Assembly (NCBI RefSeq): GCF_001561915.1
Contig: NZ_LSKU01000001.1
Coordinates: forward strand, 1,478,955-1,542,954
Source: Tepidibacillus decaturensis
GTDB lineage: Bacteria > Bacillota > Bacilli > Tepidibacillales > Tepidibacillaceae
DNA length: 64,000 bases
Direction of reading: 5' to 3'
The notes beneath the pieces are model-generated. The model ran no database searches. It had not been told where the DNA came from and saw nothing but the letters and a program-made list of their open reading frames with translations. Positions 57,062 to 64,000 of this stretch are shown piece by piece (the stretch's first letter is position 1; every line of letters begins with the position of its first letter). The position numbers and the translations under genes are program-made.

Positions 57062-57130
57062 TTATGCGGTAATCCATCGTGCCCCATCTCCATTTATGAC
57101 AAGACGATGCACTGTAGGATATGTTTCCAT
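57062..57130 (-). mobile_element. Relic of a UPF0236/ISLre2-type transposase
   Basis: One minus-strand frame reads ETYPTVHRLVINGDGARWI then TA and a stop. The INGDGARWI block resembles the GDGA-x-WI motif of ISLre2 transposases. Nothing else of the element is recognisable in the 57047-57302 spacer. Confidence 0.4.
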
Positions 57131-57302
57131 CAGGAAATTCTAAAACTGAATATACTACATAATATATTTGTAAAAATTTTCTCCCACAAATATTTGACTC
57201 AAACCAATCATGATAAGGAGTTGTAAGTAGAATCACACTATTGTACAATAAATATGATAAATACAGTTGTAATAGCAATAACCAAAAAGGATTGATGGAA
57301 AG

Positions 57303-57524
57303 ATGCCATCTATAAAAGAAATGTTACAACAAGTTGAATTATTAAAAGGTTTAGATGAGGAAGACTTAGATCGAATTGAAAAAATCACTGTTAGAAGTAT
57401 GATTGGAGTTACAAGGGAAACGATTAGTCGTACCTTTGCCCAATTAAAAAAAGAAGATTTAATTGAAACCGATGATAAGAATCACCTTTACATCAATCCA
57501 AATGATCTAAAAGATAAAATCTAA
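57303..57524 (+). pseudogene. Crp/Fnr-family regulator with internal deletion (N-terminus joined to HTH)
   Basis: The first about 32 residues (MPSIKEMLQQVELLKGLDEE) are a normal Crp/Fnr start; then the sequence jumps in frame to the C-terminal HTH (IGVTRETISRTFAQLKKEDL). The whole cyclic-nucleotide/sensor beta-roll and dimer helix, about 130 residues, is missing. The recognition helix keeps the E-x2-SR pattern of FNR/CRP. The open frame of 73 codons could still make a mini-HTH protein, but with no dimerisation helix. ATG 57303 lacks a strong ribosome site. Confidence 0.75.
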
Positions 57525-57528
57525 AATT

Positions 57529-57556
57529 AAGGGACCAACCATATCATCCCTTTTTT
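57529..57556 (+). terminator. Weak terminator after the Crp/Fnr remnant
   Basis: AAGGGA / TCCCTT stem of 6 bp followed by T6. Confidence 0.5.
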
Positions 57557-57605
57557 CTGCCTTTTTTCATTTTTTCTTTAGCAAGACATCGGTCTAATCG
57601 TTTTA

Positions 57606-57983
57606 CTAAACCGTTAGTGTTCCTTTCATTCCACCATGTTGATCCAGATCCCCACATACAACAGAACAGTAAAAGGTGTAACTACCAGCCTCTTTGACAT
57701 CGACTATTTTTTCAACCGTTTTCCCTGGTGCCAATGATTCGTTAATCCCTAACTCATCAATCGCAAATCCATGCATTCTTTTTGCTTTGTTTTCAATGAC
57801 AAATTTAACTTTACCTGGTTTAACATTGATCGTATCAGGGATAAACTTCCAATCCTCAGCCACAATGTGAACCGTTTGAATCTGATCATCTGAGGTTTGG
57901 GCTTGATTCGATGATTGTCCACAACCAGCTAGGATTCCAAGAAAAAGCAAACTGCTTACTAAGACAAGTATGATTTTTTTCAT
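57606..57983 (-). CDS. Lipoprotein cupredoxin with CuA-like metal site
   Basis: 125 aa; signal with lipobox ILAGC, short linker, then a cupredoxin fold (KFIPDTINVKPGKVKFVIEN). Metal ligands look like the CuA set: His in KRMHGFAI, and CSVVCGDLDQHGGM near the C-terminus (C-x3-C-x5-H-x2-M, with the Cys-His spacing two longer than in cytochrome oxidase subunit II). ATG 57983 is set by AAGGTGAAGG. It lies just after nirK and may carry electrons to it; inference. Confidence 0.85.
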   Translation of the reverse strand: MKKIILVLVSSLLFLGILAGCGQSSNQAQTSDDQIQTVHIVAEDWKFIPDTINVKPGKVKFVIENKAKRMHGFAIDELGINESLAPGKTVEKIVDVKEAGSYTFYCSVVCGDLDQHGGMKGTLTV

Positions 57984-58050
57984 ATCCTTCACCTTTTTCA
58001 TTCTTAAATTTATCAATTAGAAAGTGTAACTTTCTTCCTTTAATCACTTA

Positions 58051-58184
58051 GGATTTGTATATTCCATAAGCAAAGATATAGGACGACTAGCAGCTTCAGC
58101 TGTGTAGCGTCACTTGTACACTTTGTGTGCTTTTAGGAGTGTAGAAATACACGGACAACGGAGCGCGTTGGAATATACAAACCC
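58051..58184. repeat. MITE-like element between cupredoxin and nirK
   Basis: About 134 bases bounded by 16-base inverted repeats GGATTTGTATATTCCA and TGGAATATACAAACCC (one mismatch). The interior has small hairpins (CAGCTTCAGCTG) and no open frame. The stretch GCTCCGTTGTCCG (minus strand) recurs as GCTCCGTTGTTCG in the hairpin loop at 63647-63660. Possibly a non-autonomous element or a structured RNA. Confidence 0.55.
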
Positions 58185-58192
58185 ATTTATTC

Positions 58193-59195
58193 TTACGGTG
58201 CTAATGGTTGATCTTTGGCATCTTTTGTAATTTTTAATATTCCGGTTGCACCTTTTGTTGCATCTTTGAAGGAGTGAGTAACAATCGGATAAGCTCCTTC
58301 TTCAGGTACTCTTAATTCAACGACATAACTTCCTCCAGGTGGAATGGTAACGGTTTGTACACCTTTATCTACATTCTCTGGATAACCGTTTAAATAGACT
58401 TTTTCAAAAATAGTTCCTACAATATGAAAGGCACTAAAATTGTTTGGCCCTGCGTTCACAACATAAAAACGGATTAATTCTCCCGGTTTAGCCTCTAGAG
58501 GCTGATCTTTATATTTAAAGGCTTTTCCATTAAATGCAACCACTTGTGGTTCGCCATTCATCATATCTTCTAGATCGTTCGCATCTTTATAGAATTCACT
58601 TTGAACCAAAACGAATTCCCTTGCTTTTTCAAAGGTTTGTTCAGAATCAGCCGGATCGACGATAATGGCTCCGTACATCCCATTTGCGATATGAGCAAGC
58701 ACAGGGGGTGTTCCACAATGATACATAAAGGCACCAGGAACTTTAGCCTCCCATTCATACGTAAAAGATTTCACCAGGCGCAACATCCACATAGTTTTTG
58801 TCTGGAGCGATCTCTGATGCATGGAAATCCATTGAATGCGGCATATTTGGATCTTTATTCACTAAGGTAAAACGAACCTTATCGCCCTGTTTTACACGCA
58901 ATACAGGTCCTGGAACGGTACCATCAAATGTCCAACCTTGATAATATTTATCTTTTGCAATTTCAATCTTATTTTGTGTTATATAGAAAGTAATATCGAC
59001 CGCGTTTCCATTTCGCTTAATTTCGGCAGGATATTTCGGTTGATCAATAAATTGTTCTGATTTTTGGTCTTGATTTTGCCCTTGGCTTTGGTTCTGTGCA
59101 TGATTTATAGAAAGTTGTCCAGTGCTACATCCAGCTAAGCCAATGACTACAGCGATTGCTCCTATAAAAAAGGCCATCTTCATATTAGCTCTCAT
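58193..59195 (-). pseudogene. nirK: Copper nitrite reductase NirK-type lipoprotein, one frameshift
   Basis: Reduces nitrite to NO outside the membrane. Lipobox GLAGC follows ATG 59195 (GAAGGGGG upstream). Domain 1 holds type 1/type 2 copper ligands MPHSMDFHAS and, past the frameshift, FMYHCGTPPVLAHIANGMYG (Cys, His, Met); domain 2 holds VTHSF. The frame breaks at 58769-58771, where removing one A from GGTGAAATC gives APGESFTYEW and a single frame of about 333 aa. Everything else is intact, so sequencing error or a very recent mutation. An FNR-like site precedes it. Confidence 0.88.
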
Positions 59196-59228
59196 TTTGT
59201 GTCCCCCTTCACCTTTTACACTATGGTA

Positions 59229-59271
59229 ATAGTAACAAATCCTCACAAAAAAATATATGATAAAAATCACA
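59229..59271 (-). promoter_or_regulatory. FNR/CRP-type site and -10 for nirK
   Basis: TGTGATTTTTATCATA (59256-59271, minus strand) matches TGTGA-N6-TCACA at 9 of 10 positions. A TACTAT hexamer at 59229-59234 would place the site centre near -41, the class II activator position. nirK starts about 30 bases further. Confidence 0.6.
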
Positions 59272-59305
59272 TTTTCGTAAATACAAGAATACATTTCGGA
59301 CTCAA

Positions 59306-59345
59306 CAAAAAAGGCACCATTGCCACAATTATGACATAGGTACCT
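59306..59345 (-). terminator. Terminator after the coiled-coil gene
   Basis: GGTACC / GGTGCC outer stem and ATGTCA-type inner stem, followed by TTTTTT on the minus strand. Confidence 0.65.
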
Positions 59346-59358
59346 ATATTTTGGTTAT

Positions 59359-59610
59359 CTAGATCGTTGCAAAAAACTTCTTTTTCATCACTTCAATTTC
59401 TGTTTCATGCTTAAATTGGCGATTTGCGAGAAGTTCTAAACTGGCCTCGATACTATCTAAACGTTCATTAATACTCTTGATGTCTCTCTTGATTTCTGAA
59501 ATCTCACCTTTAACCCCAGAAATTTCTGCTCTCATTTCTTGTTGAAATTCGCCTAACTGTTTTTGAATGGCATATATCCCTTCAAAAAGCTTGTCCATAT
59601 CCAATTTCAA
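59359..59610 (-). CDS. Small coiled-coil protein
   Basis: About 83 aa, almost wholly heptad repeat (ISGVKGEISEIKRDIKSINE, LDSIEASLELLAN). No membrane segment or catalytic motif. Start between TTG 59610 and GTG 59613; AGAGGCG favours the TTG. Function unknown; lies between nirK and the two-component system. Confidence 0.65.
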   Translation of the reverse strand: MKLDMDKLFEGIYAIQKQLGEFQQEMRAEISGVKGEISEIKRDIKSINERLDSIEASLELLANRQFKHETEIEVMKKKFFATI

Positions 59611-59677
59611 CACCGCCTCTTAATCATAAATATATTTAACCTATTATATCATAAATCTGAATCATAAAGTGATCATT

Positions 59678-60337
59678 TCACTCATCCAAATCAAGTAAAC
59701 CCTTTTTAATCGCAAATTTCACTAATTGTGGGCGAGTGGTGAGCTGTAGTTTTTCCATAATCTTTGCTTTATGGTTCTCCACCGTCTTCACACTAATAAC
59801 AAGCTTATCAGCAATTTCTTTATTAGAATAGCCTAAGGCAACAAAGGACAAGACTTCTTTCTCACGAGAAGATAGTAAATCTAATGAATCTTGTTCTTCC
59901 TTTTCTGCAAAATTTAGATAGCCTTCAATTAACCGTTTTGTAGCAGTGGGATAGAGATAAGCTTCTCCCTTACGAACCGTTCGAATGGCGTGTAACAATT
60001 CTTGACTTGGTGCACTTTTTAGAATATAACCTGAAGCGCCAGCTTTTAATCCACGGAAAAGATACTCATCGTCATCATGCATCGTTAGAATTAAGACTGA
60101 TAAATGAGGCATCTCTTTTTTTAATTCTGCAGTAGCGAAAAAGCCATCTTTTCCATATGGCATACTGAGATCCATTAACACGACATCTGGTTTTAGTTCC
60201 AATGCCTTGTTAATCCCCTCATTTCCATCAGCTGCTTCCCCTACAACCTCCATATCGGTTTGGGCATTCATTAACATCATTAATCCAGATCGAACCACTG
60301 CATGATCATCCACTAATAAGATTTTGATCTTATCCAA
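59678..60337 (-). CDS. nreC: NarL/NreC-family response regulator
   Basis: 219 aa. Receiver with VDDHAVVRSG, phospho-Asp in VLMDLSMPYG (about 55), LTMHDD and ILKSAP; C-terminal LuxR-type HTH (LSSREKEVLSFVALGYSNKE, VKTVENHKAKIMEKL). Start TTG 60337 is set by GGGGGAGGAG and overlaps the restored stop of the kinase by 8 bases. With its kinase this is the NreBC/NarXL class. NreC-type palindromes before narT, narK and the GAF gene are its likely targets; inference. Confidence 0.92.
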   Translation of the reverse strand: MDKIKILLVDDHAVVRSGLMMLMNAQTDMEVVGEAADGNEGINKALELKPDVVLMDLSMPYGKDGFFATAELKKEMPHLSVLILTMHDDDEYLFRGLKAGASGYILKSAPSQELLHAIRTVRKGEAYLYPTATKRLIEGYLNFAEKEEQDSLDLLSSREKEVLSFVALGYSNKEIADKLVISVKTVENHKAKIMEKLQLTTRPQLVKFAIKKGLLDLDE

Positions 60338-61444
60338 TCTTCTCCTCCCCCTTTTGTAAAGGAATATGAACCTCAATTTCTGTCCCTTTCCCTAGTTGAG
60401 AAGTAATATGGAAGGTCCCCCCAACATGGAAGCTCGTTCTTCCATTCCGTATAAACCTACCCCTTTATCATGACGCCCGATATCCTCCATTGAAAATCCT
60501 TTTCCATAATCTTTAACCTTCAAAACCACTTCATTTTCTTTTTTGCACATCGTTAAATCAACTCGATCACTATCTGCATATTTGGCTACATTGGTTAATG
60601 CTTCCTGACTAATTCGATACAATGCAGTTTCAATGCTGGAATCTAATCGTTCCTTGTCCCCTGAATATTCAAAATTAATTTGAATTCCGAATGTATCACC
60701 AAACGTCTTTATATATGATTTAAGTGCAGCAATTAACCCTAAGTCATCTAAGGCAGAAGGCCTTAATTCAACAGCCATATGTCTAATTTCTTCTAGAGTT
60801 CGCTTTGTCGTCACCCTTAATTGTTCCAAATGCTGTCTCGCTTCTTCACTTTTTAAAATCGGTTGTATATATTCTAATCCTAATAATACACTAAAAATCG
60901 ACTGTCCAATCCCATCATGTAATTCTCGCGACAAGCGTTTTCTCTCCTCTTCTTGCGCACGAATCATAGAAGCAGCAAGCATATTATGGATCCGATTCTG
61001 TTCCTTTTTGCGATAATCGCTCAAATTTCGAATAGACAAGATGGTTAAAGGCTTTTGGTCTGCTCCCAAAAAGTTTGAAGTACTAATTGAAACAGGAATT
61101 TTAGAATCATTTTTATGATTTAATTGCAATTCATAGTAGGATAGCTTGTGGTGGTTTAAAAAACATTTATCATATTCACAAATTTTTAATTTACCATTCG
61201 TGTCTTGACAGATATTGCAGAAAATATCTGGTACGATTTCGCCTCCAAGCAACTCCTTAGCAGTATCATTCATTTCAACTATATTCTTCTGTTCATCTAA
61301 AACCATAATTCCATCTGAAACATGTTGAAACACACTAAGTAATCTTTCCCGTTCAGCTCTTATCGCTTTGTCTTTGCGATAAATGGTATAAAAAAGAATA
61401 GTAGATAAAAAAATGGTGCCCAAAAATAAGATGAGTTCGTTCAT
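60330..61444 (-). pseudogene. nreB: NreB-like oxygen-sensing histidine kinase, one frameshift at the 3' end
   Basis: One N-terminal membrane helix (3-20), PAS domain with a Cys cluster [19 protein letters not shown] (C-x2-C-x9-C-x4-C; NreB uses four Cys for an O2-labile [4Fe-4S], with different spacing), HisKA_3 with [12 protein letters not shown], and HATPase ([23 protein letters not shown]). At 60417-60422 six Gs occur where seven would restore [16 protein letters not shown] and a stop overlapping nreC. As read, the last part of the ATP lid/G2 box is lost. Repaired length about 371 aa. The single-base homopolymer loss suggests error. Confidence 0.85.
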
Positions 61445-61510
61445 TAAATGACTACCTTTCTTTCATGTCCAACAATTTTTGTGATAAGTAAAAAAAATTC
61501 GCAAATGAAA

Positions 61511-61539
61511 TTGAAACAATATAATTATATTGATAAACT
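61511..61539 (+). promoter_or_regulatory. ywiC promoter with palindromic spacer
   Basis: TTGAAA, 17-base spacer, TAAACT; the spacer contains the perfect 16-base palindrome CAATATAATTATATTG (61517-61532), a typical place for a repressor or MerR-type site. Lies about 50 bases before ywiC. Confidence 0.45.
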
Positions 61540-61588
61540 TAATTATGATTATAACAAAAATATAACATTTTAAGGAGAAAAAAAGGCT

Positions 61589-62311
61589 ATGAAATTAATT
61601 CTACCAAAAGAGCATGGCGCATGGGCAATGTGGATTGCACCCTATATCATTGGCTTTCTTGTTACCGATTTTCACTGGTTCCATATCCTTCTCTTTATTA
61701 GTATCTTTTTTGCATATATATCAATTTCTCCTTTTTTGCAAGGGATTAAAAGGCCTTCGGATCGGAAAGAGTGGTGGAAGTTATCCTTTACCTATCTAGC
61801 CATTTCATTCCTTCTTAGCATCCCTTTTCTTATTTGGTTTCCTAAGTTACTTTCTATTATTTTAATGATCATTCCCTTCTTTTTGATCAATCTATATTTT
61901 GCTAAGCAGAAAAAAGAAAGGGCATTATTCAATGACTTCAGCGCAATGGTATCGCTTACGTCAACATTGCTTGCGTCTTACTATATCGGTAGTCATCAAA
62001 TAGATGAGAGAGCCTACTATTTATGGTTGTTAAATTTACTCTTTTTCTTTGGAACCGCGCTATTTGTCAAAACTTTATATCGTGAGAAAGAAAACAAACG
62101 TTTTAAATGGGTCACAAATCTCTATATGATATTCCTCCCTTTATTGGGTTTCTTATTTTCTGAGTTCTATTTGATATTGGCTTACTTATTTTCTATGGTA
62201 AAGACACTATCAACACGTGCTGGAGCCCCTTTAACGCCTAAAAGGGTCGGTATCCTTGAAATTATCAATACGATTTGGTTTATCATTTTTGTCGTCTTAA
62301 GTGTAAAATGA
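61589..62311 (+). CDS. ywiC: YwiC-like family membrane protein
   Basis: 240 aa with about eight hydrophobic helices. The N-terminus LPKEHGAWAMWIAPYIIG and RPSDRKEWW match the YwiC family; TRAGAPLTPKRVG in the last loop is also conserved. In B. subtilis ywiC lies next to narK-fnr-narGHJI, the same neighbourhood as here. Molecular function unknown. ATG 61589 with AAGGAG. Confidence 0.9.
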   Translation: MKLILPKEHGAWAMWIAPYIIGFLVTDFHWFHILLFISIFFAYISISPFLQGIKRPSDRKEWWKLSFTYLAISFLLSIPFLIWFPKLLSIILMIIPFFLINLYFAKQKKERALFNDFSAMVSLTSTLLASYYIGSHQIDERAYYLWLLNLLFFFGTALFVKTLYREKENKRFKWVTNLYMIFLPLLGFLFSEFYLILAYLFSMVKTLSTRAGAPLTPKRVGILEIINTIWFIIFVVLSVK

Positions 62312-62340
62312 AATAAAACCTGAAACGAGGAGTGACTTTT

Positions 62341-62922
62341 TTGACAACTACTAAAGAAGAAATTCGCAAACTTTTTTTAGAAAAACGAAGAAAGCTAGAT
62401 CCACATGAGGTTACCATACACTCTAGAAAAATACTTGAACATTTATTTGAATCTCCTATCTTTTATCAAGCCAAACATATTATGACTTATATGAGTTATC
62501 AAAACGAAGTTCAAACAGATGACCTTGTTTCTAAAGCCATCAACTTGCAAAAGGTCGTATCAGTGCCAGTATGCAATCCAAAAGATACAACGCTTTTCCC
62601 CAGTCAAATAACAGGTTTAAGTATGATTGAAAAAGGATATTTTGGTCTACGTGAGCCAAAAAAAGAAATGATTCGTCCTGTTGATCCGAAGAAAATCGAC
62701 CTAGTCATCGTGCCTGGTGTCGCTTTTGACCCTAAAGGAAACCGTATTGGTCACGGAAAAGGCTATTACGATCGTTTTCTAGAGACCTTAAACCCTTTAG
62801 TCCCTAAAATTGGCCTAGCCTTTCAATCGCAAATCGTTAGAGAACATTGGCATGTAAGCCAGTGGGATATTCCAATGGATGGAATCATGACGGAAGAAGG
62901 ATGGGTTTACAAAAACTTTTAA
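62341..62922 (+). CDS. 5-formyltetrahydrofolate cyclo-ligase
   Basis: Converts 5-formyl-THF to 5,10-methenyl-THF. The family motif RIGHGKGYYDRFLE (about residue 140) and VPGVAFD are present, and the N-terminal RKLFLEKRRKL is typical. Start TTG 62341 is set by GAGGAG spacing; the upstream GTG 62332 is too close. Length 193 aa. It follows ywiC by about 30 bases and precedes the Crp/Fnr gene by 13, probably one transcript. Confidence 0.93.
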   Translation: MTTTKEEIRKLFLEKRRKLDPHEVTIHSRKILEHLFESPIFYQAKHIMTYMSYQNEVQTDDLVSKAINLQKVVSVPVCNPKDTTLFPSQITGLSMIEKGYFGLREPKKEMIRPVDPKKIDLVIVPGVAFDPKGNRIGHGKGYYDRFLETLNPLVPKIGLAFQSQIVREHWHVSQWDIPMDGIMTEEGWVYKNF

Positions 62923-62935
62923 AGGAGTTTTTCTG

Positions 62936-63628
62936 ATGGAACACCCACATGCAGCAAAAAAAATCATCAACTTAATTCCCTTATTCGCAGATTTGTCAGA
63001 GCAAAATAAAGAATTATTAAAAAATGCCCTTGTTGAGCGAACTGTAAGAAAAGGAACGGTTTTATTCGTGGAACACGATCCAGCAGATGCCATTTATTTC
63101 CTTCGCAAAGGAAAGGTTCGCTTAACCAAGTCAACACCTGATGGAAAAGAACTCATCTTACATATACGAAAACCTGGTGATCTCTTTGCAGAGGTTGCCT
63201 TATTTAGAAAAACGATCTATCCTGCCACCGCTGAAATGATTGAAGACGGTGAGGTTGTCATCATTAGAAATCAAGATCTTGAACAGATTATTATGCGTTA
63301 TCCTGAGATTGGGATTTCTATTATTCAGATCATGGGAGAACGTCTCCATCAAGCTCAATCCAAATTACGTGATGTTACATTATATGGAAAGTTAGGGGCT
63401 TTATCTGCTTCATTAGTTCGTCTTGCAGAAGAATATGGTGTGAAGACCGAAGAAGGGATTGCTATTCAATTAACTCTTACCCACCAAGAATTAGCTAATT
63501 TTATTGGAGCGGCAAGGGAGAATGTAAATCGGATGATGTCAACTTTAGAGAAAAATGGGATCCTAACCATGAAACGAGGGGAAATTGTAATTAAAGATCT
63601 GGAAGAGTTAAAGAATTATATTAATTGA
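62936..63628 (+). CDS. Crp/Fnr-family transcriptional regulator without cysteines
   Basis: 230 aa. Cyclic-nucleotide-type beta-roll (LFVEHDPADAIYFLRKGKVR, KPGDLFAEVALF), dimer helix, and winged HTH (LTHQELANFIGAARENVNRM). There are no Cys, so no Fe-S oxygen sensing as in FNR. The recognition helix has E-x2-NR rather than E-x2-SR. ATG 62936 follows AAAGGAG. It could sense a small ligand, or cAMP made by the cyclase at 33797, but the phosphate-binding Arg of the CRP motif is not obvious. Confidence 0.9.
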   Translation: MEHPHAAKKIINLIPLFADLSEQNKELLKNALVERTVRKGTVLFVEHDPADAIYFLRKGKVRLTKSTPDGKELILHIRKPGDLFAEVALFRKTIYPATAEMIEDGEVVIIRNQDLEQIIMRYPEIGISIIQIMGERLHQAQSKLRDVTLYGKLGALSASLVRLAEEYGVKTEEGIAIQLTLTHQELANFIGAARENVNRMMSTLEKNGILTMKRGEIVIKDLEELKNYIN

Positions 63629-63629
63629 A

Positions 63630-63691
63630 AAAATGTATTTTGTACATAGCTCCGTTGTTCGCCTCTTTCTTTGGTGTACAAAATACATTTT
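63630..63691. repeat. Long perfect hairpin between convergent genes
   Basis: Arms AAAATGTATTTTGTACA and TGTACAAAATACATTTT are perfect 17-base inverted repeats around a 28-base loop. It may act as a terminator for the Crp/Fnr gene, though the T-run is short. The loop shares GCTCCGTTGT with the element at 58051-58184. Confidence 0.7.
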
Positions 63692-63707
63692 CTACGGAAA
63701 AGGATGA

Positions 63708-63884
63708 TTATCCAACAATTCCTTTTTCTTTAAGTGCCTCTAGGGCTTCTTGTTCTTTTTCTTCTTTGATTTGATACTCTAATTTACCGTTGGTTATTTT
63801 TGCACAACGTCCTCCAAAAGGTTTTAACATTTCTTTAATCTCTTTTAAATCTGCTGTTGTTTTTAAATCATAAAATACTTTCAT
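63708..63884 (-). CDS. Small conserved hypothetical protein
   Basis: 58 aa, start ATG 63884 with AGGAAGGA. Sequence KVFYDLKTTADLKEIKEMLK, then a GGRCAKITNG turn and a Glu/Lys-rich helix; one Cys. It looks like a small alpha/beta protein. It is directly downstream of a MIP18/DUF59-type gene. Function not recognised. Confidence 0.65.
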   Translation of the reverse strand: MKVFYDLKTTADLKEIKEMLKPFGGRCAKITNGKLEYQIKEEKEQEALEALKEKGIVG

Positions 63885-63917
63885 CTTTCTCTTCCTTCCT
63901 CTCATCATTTTACTAGT

Positions 63918-64000
63918 TTAAAACATTCCTAATTTTTTCTTTGCTTCATCAGTCATTTTATCAGGTGACCAAGCTGGTTGCCAGAGTGAACTACATCGCC
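63918..64000 (-). CDS. MIP18/DUF59-family protein, C-terminal end only
   Basis: The last 27 codons are visible: SSLWQPAWSPDKM then TDEAKKKLGMF and a stop. The WxPxWSPDxM-x-EAKxxLG pattern is the C-terminal signature of the DUF59/SufT-PaaD-like Fe-S assembly family. The 5' part lies outside the window. Confidence 0.7.
   Translation of the reverse strand, partial: RCSSLWQPAWSPDKMTDEAKKKLGMF

Noticed and set aside
57036..57278. 80-codon minus-strand frame upstream of the 56642 gene
   Set aside because: Low-complexity composition and no start signal; a different frame there gives the transposase trace.

Overview
The window looks like the chromosome of a low-GC, facultatively anaerobic Bacillales bacterium. 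The evidence is strong AGGAGG ribosome sites, frequent TTG/GTG starts, Bacillus-type nar, ywiC and opp genes, and a tungsten/molybdenum cofactor island with an aldehyde:ferredoxin oxidoreductase. It resembles thermophilic nitrate reducers of the Tepidibacillus type, but that placement is inference. No tRNA, rRNA or CRISPR array was seen.

Layout. (1) Positions 1-11.7 kb hold a Mo/W cofactor island: moaC (frameshifted), moaA, a tungstate ABC transporter tupABC, a MoeA-PBP fusion and moeA on the minus strand, then moaD, a small partner protein, tungsten aldehyde oxidoreductase, a MoaD-MoaE fusion and moeB. (2) Positions 11.8-24.7 kb hold mostly housekeeping and transport genes: an OYE reductase, peroxiredoxin, NhaC-type antiporter, NAD kinase, a decayed MFS pump, a membrane GAF protein and a five-gene oligopeptide ABC operon. 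(3) Positions 24.8-39.2 kb hold a signalling island: three response regulators (unknown output, HDOD, HD-GYP), two PAS histidine kinases, two c-di-GMP-I riboswitches, a c-di-GMP-controlled secreted protein, a giant adenylate cyclase-AAA-TPR protein and a chemoreceptor. (4) Positions 39.4-63.6 kb hold a nitrate respiration island: two complete narGHJI operons, two nitrate transporters, a decayed third transporter, IS relics, a Cu nitrite reductase, a CuA-like cupredoxin, an NreBC-like two-component system, YwiC and Crp/Fnr proteins.

How it fits together. Cofactor genes supply MGD for Nar and tungstopterin for AOR. Nitrate is imported by NarK/NarT, reduced by Nar to nitrite and by NirK to NO. 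Three copies of a TAGGG/CCCTA palindrome resembling the staphylococcal NreC box lie upstream of narT-narGHJI, upstream of narK (now separated from it by an IS110 relic) and upstream of the distant GAF gene at 18.8 kb. This suggests a dispersed NreC regulon with a possible NreA-like sensor. A separate FNR-type site sits in front of nirK. The c-di-GMP riboswitches next to an HD-GYP gene suggest a c-di-GMP feedback circuit.

Caution: five otherwise intact genes are broken by single-base indels, four of them homopolymers one base short (three A7, one G6). Sequence or assembly error must be excluded before these are called pseudogenes.
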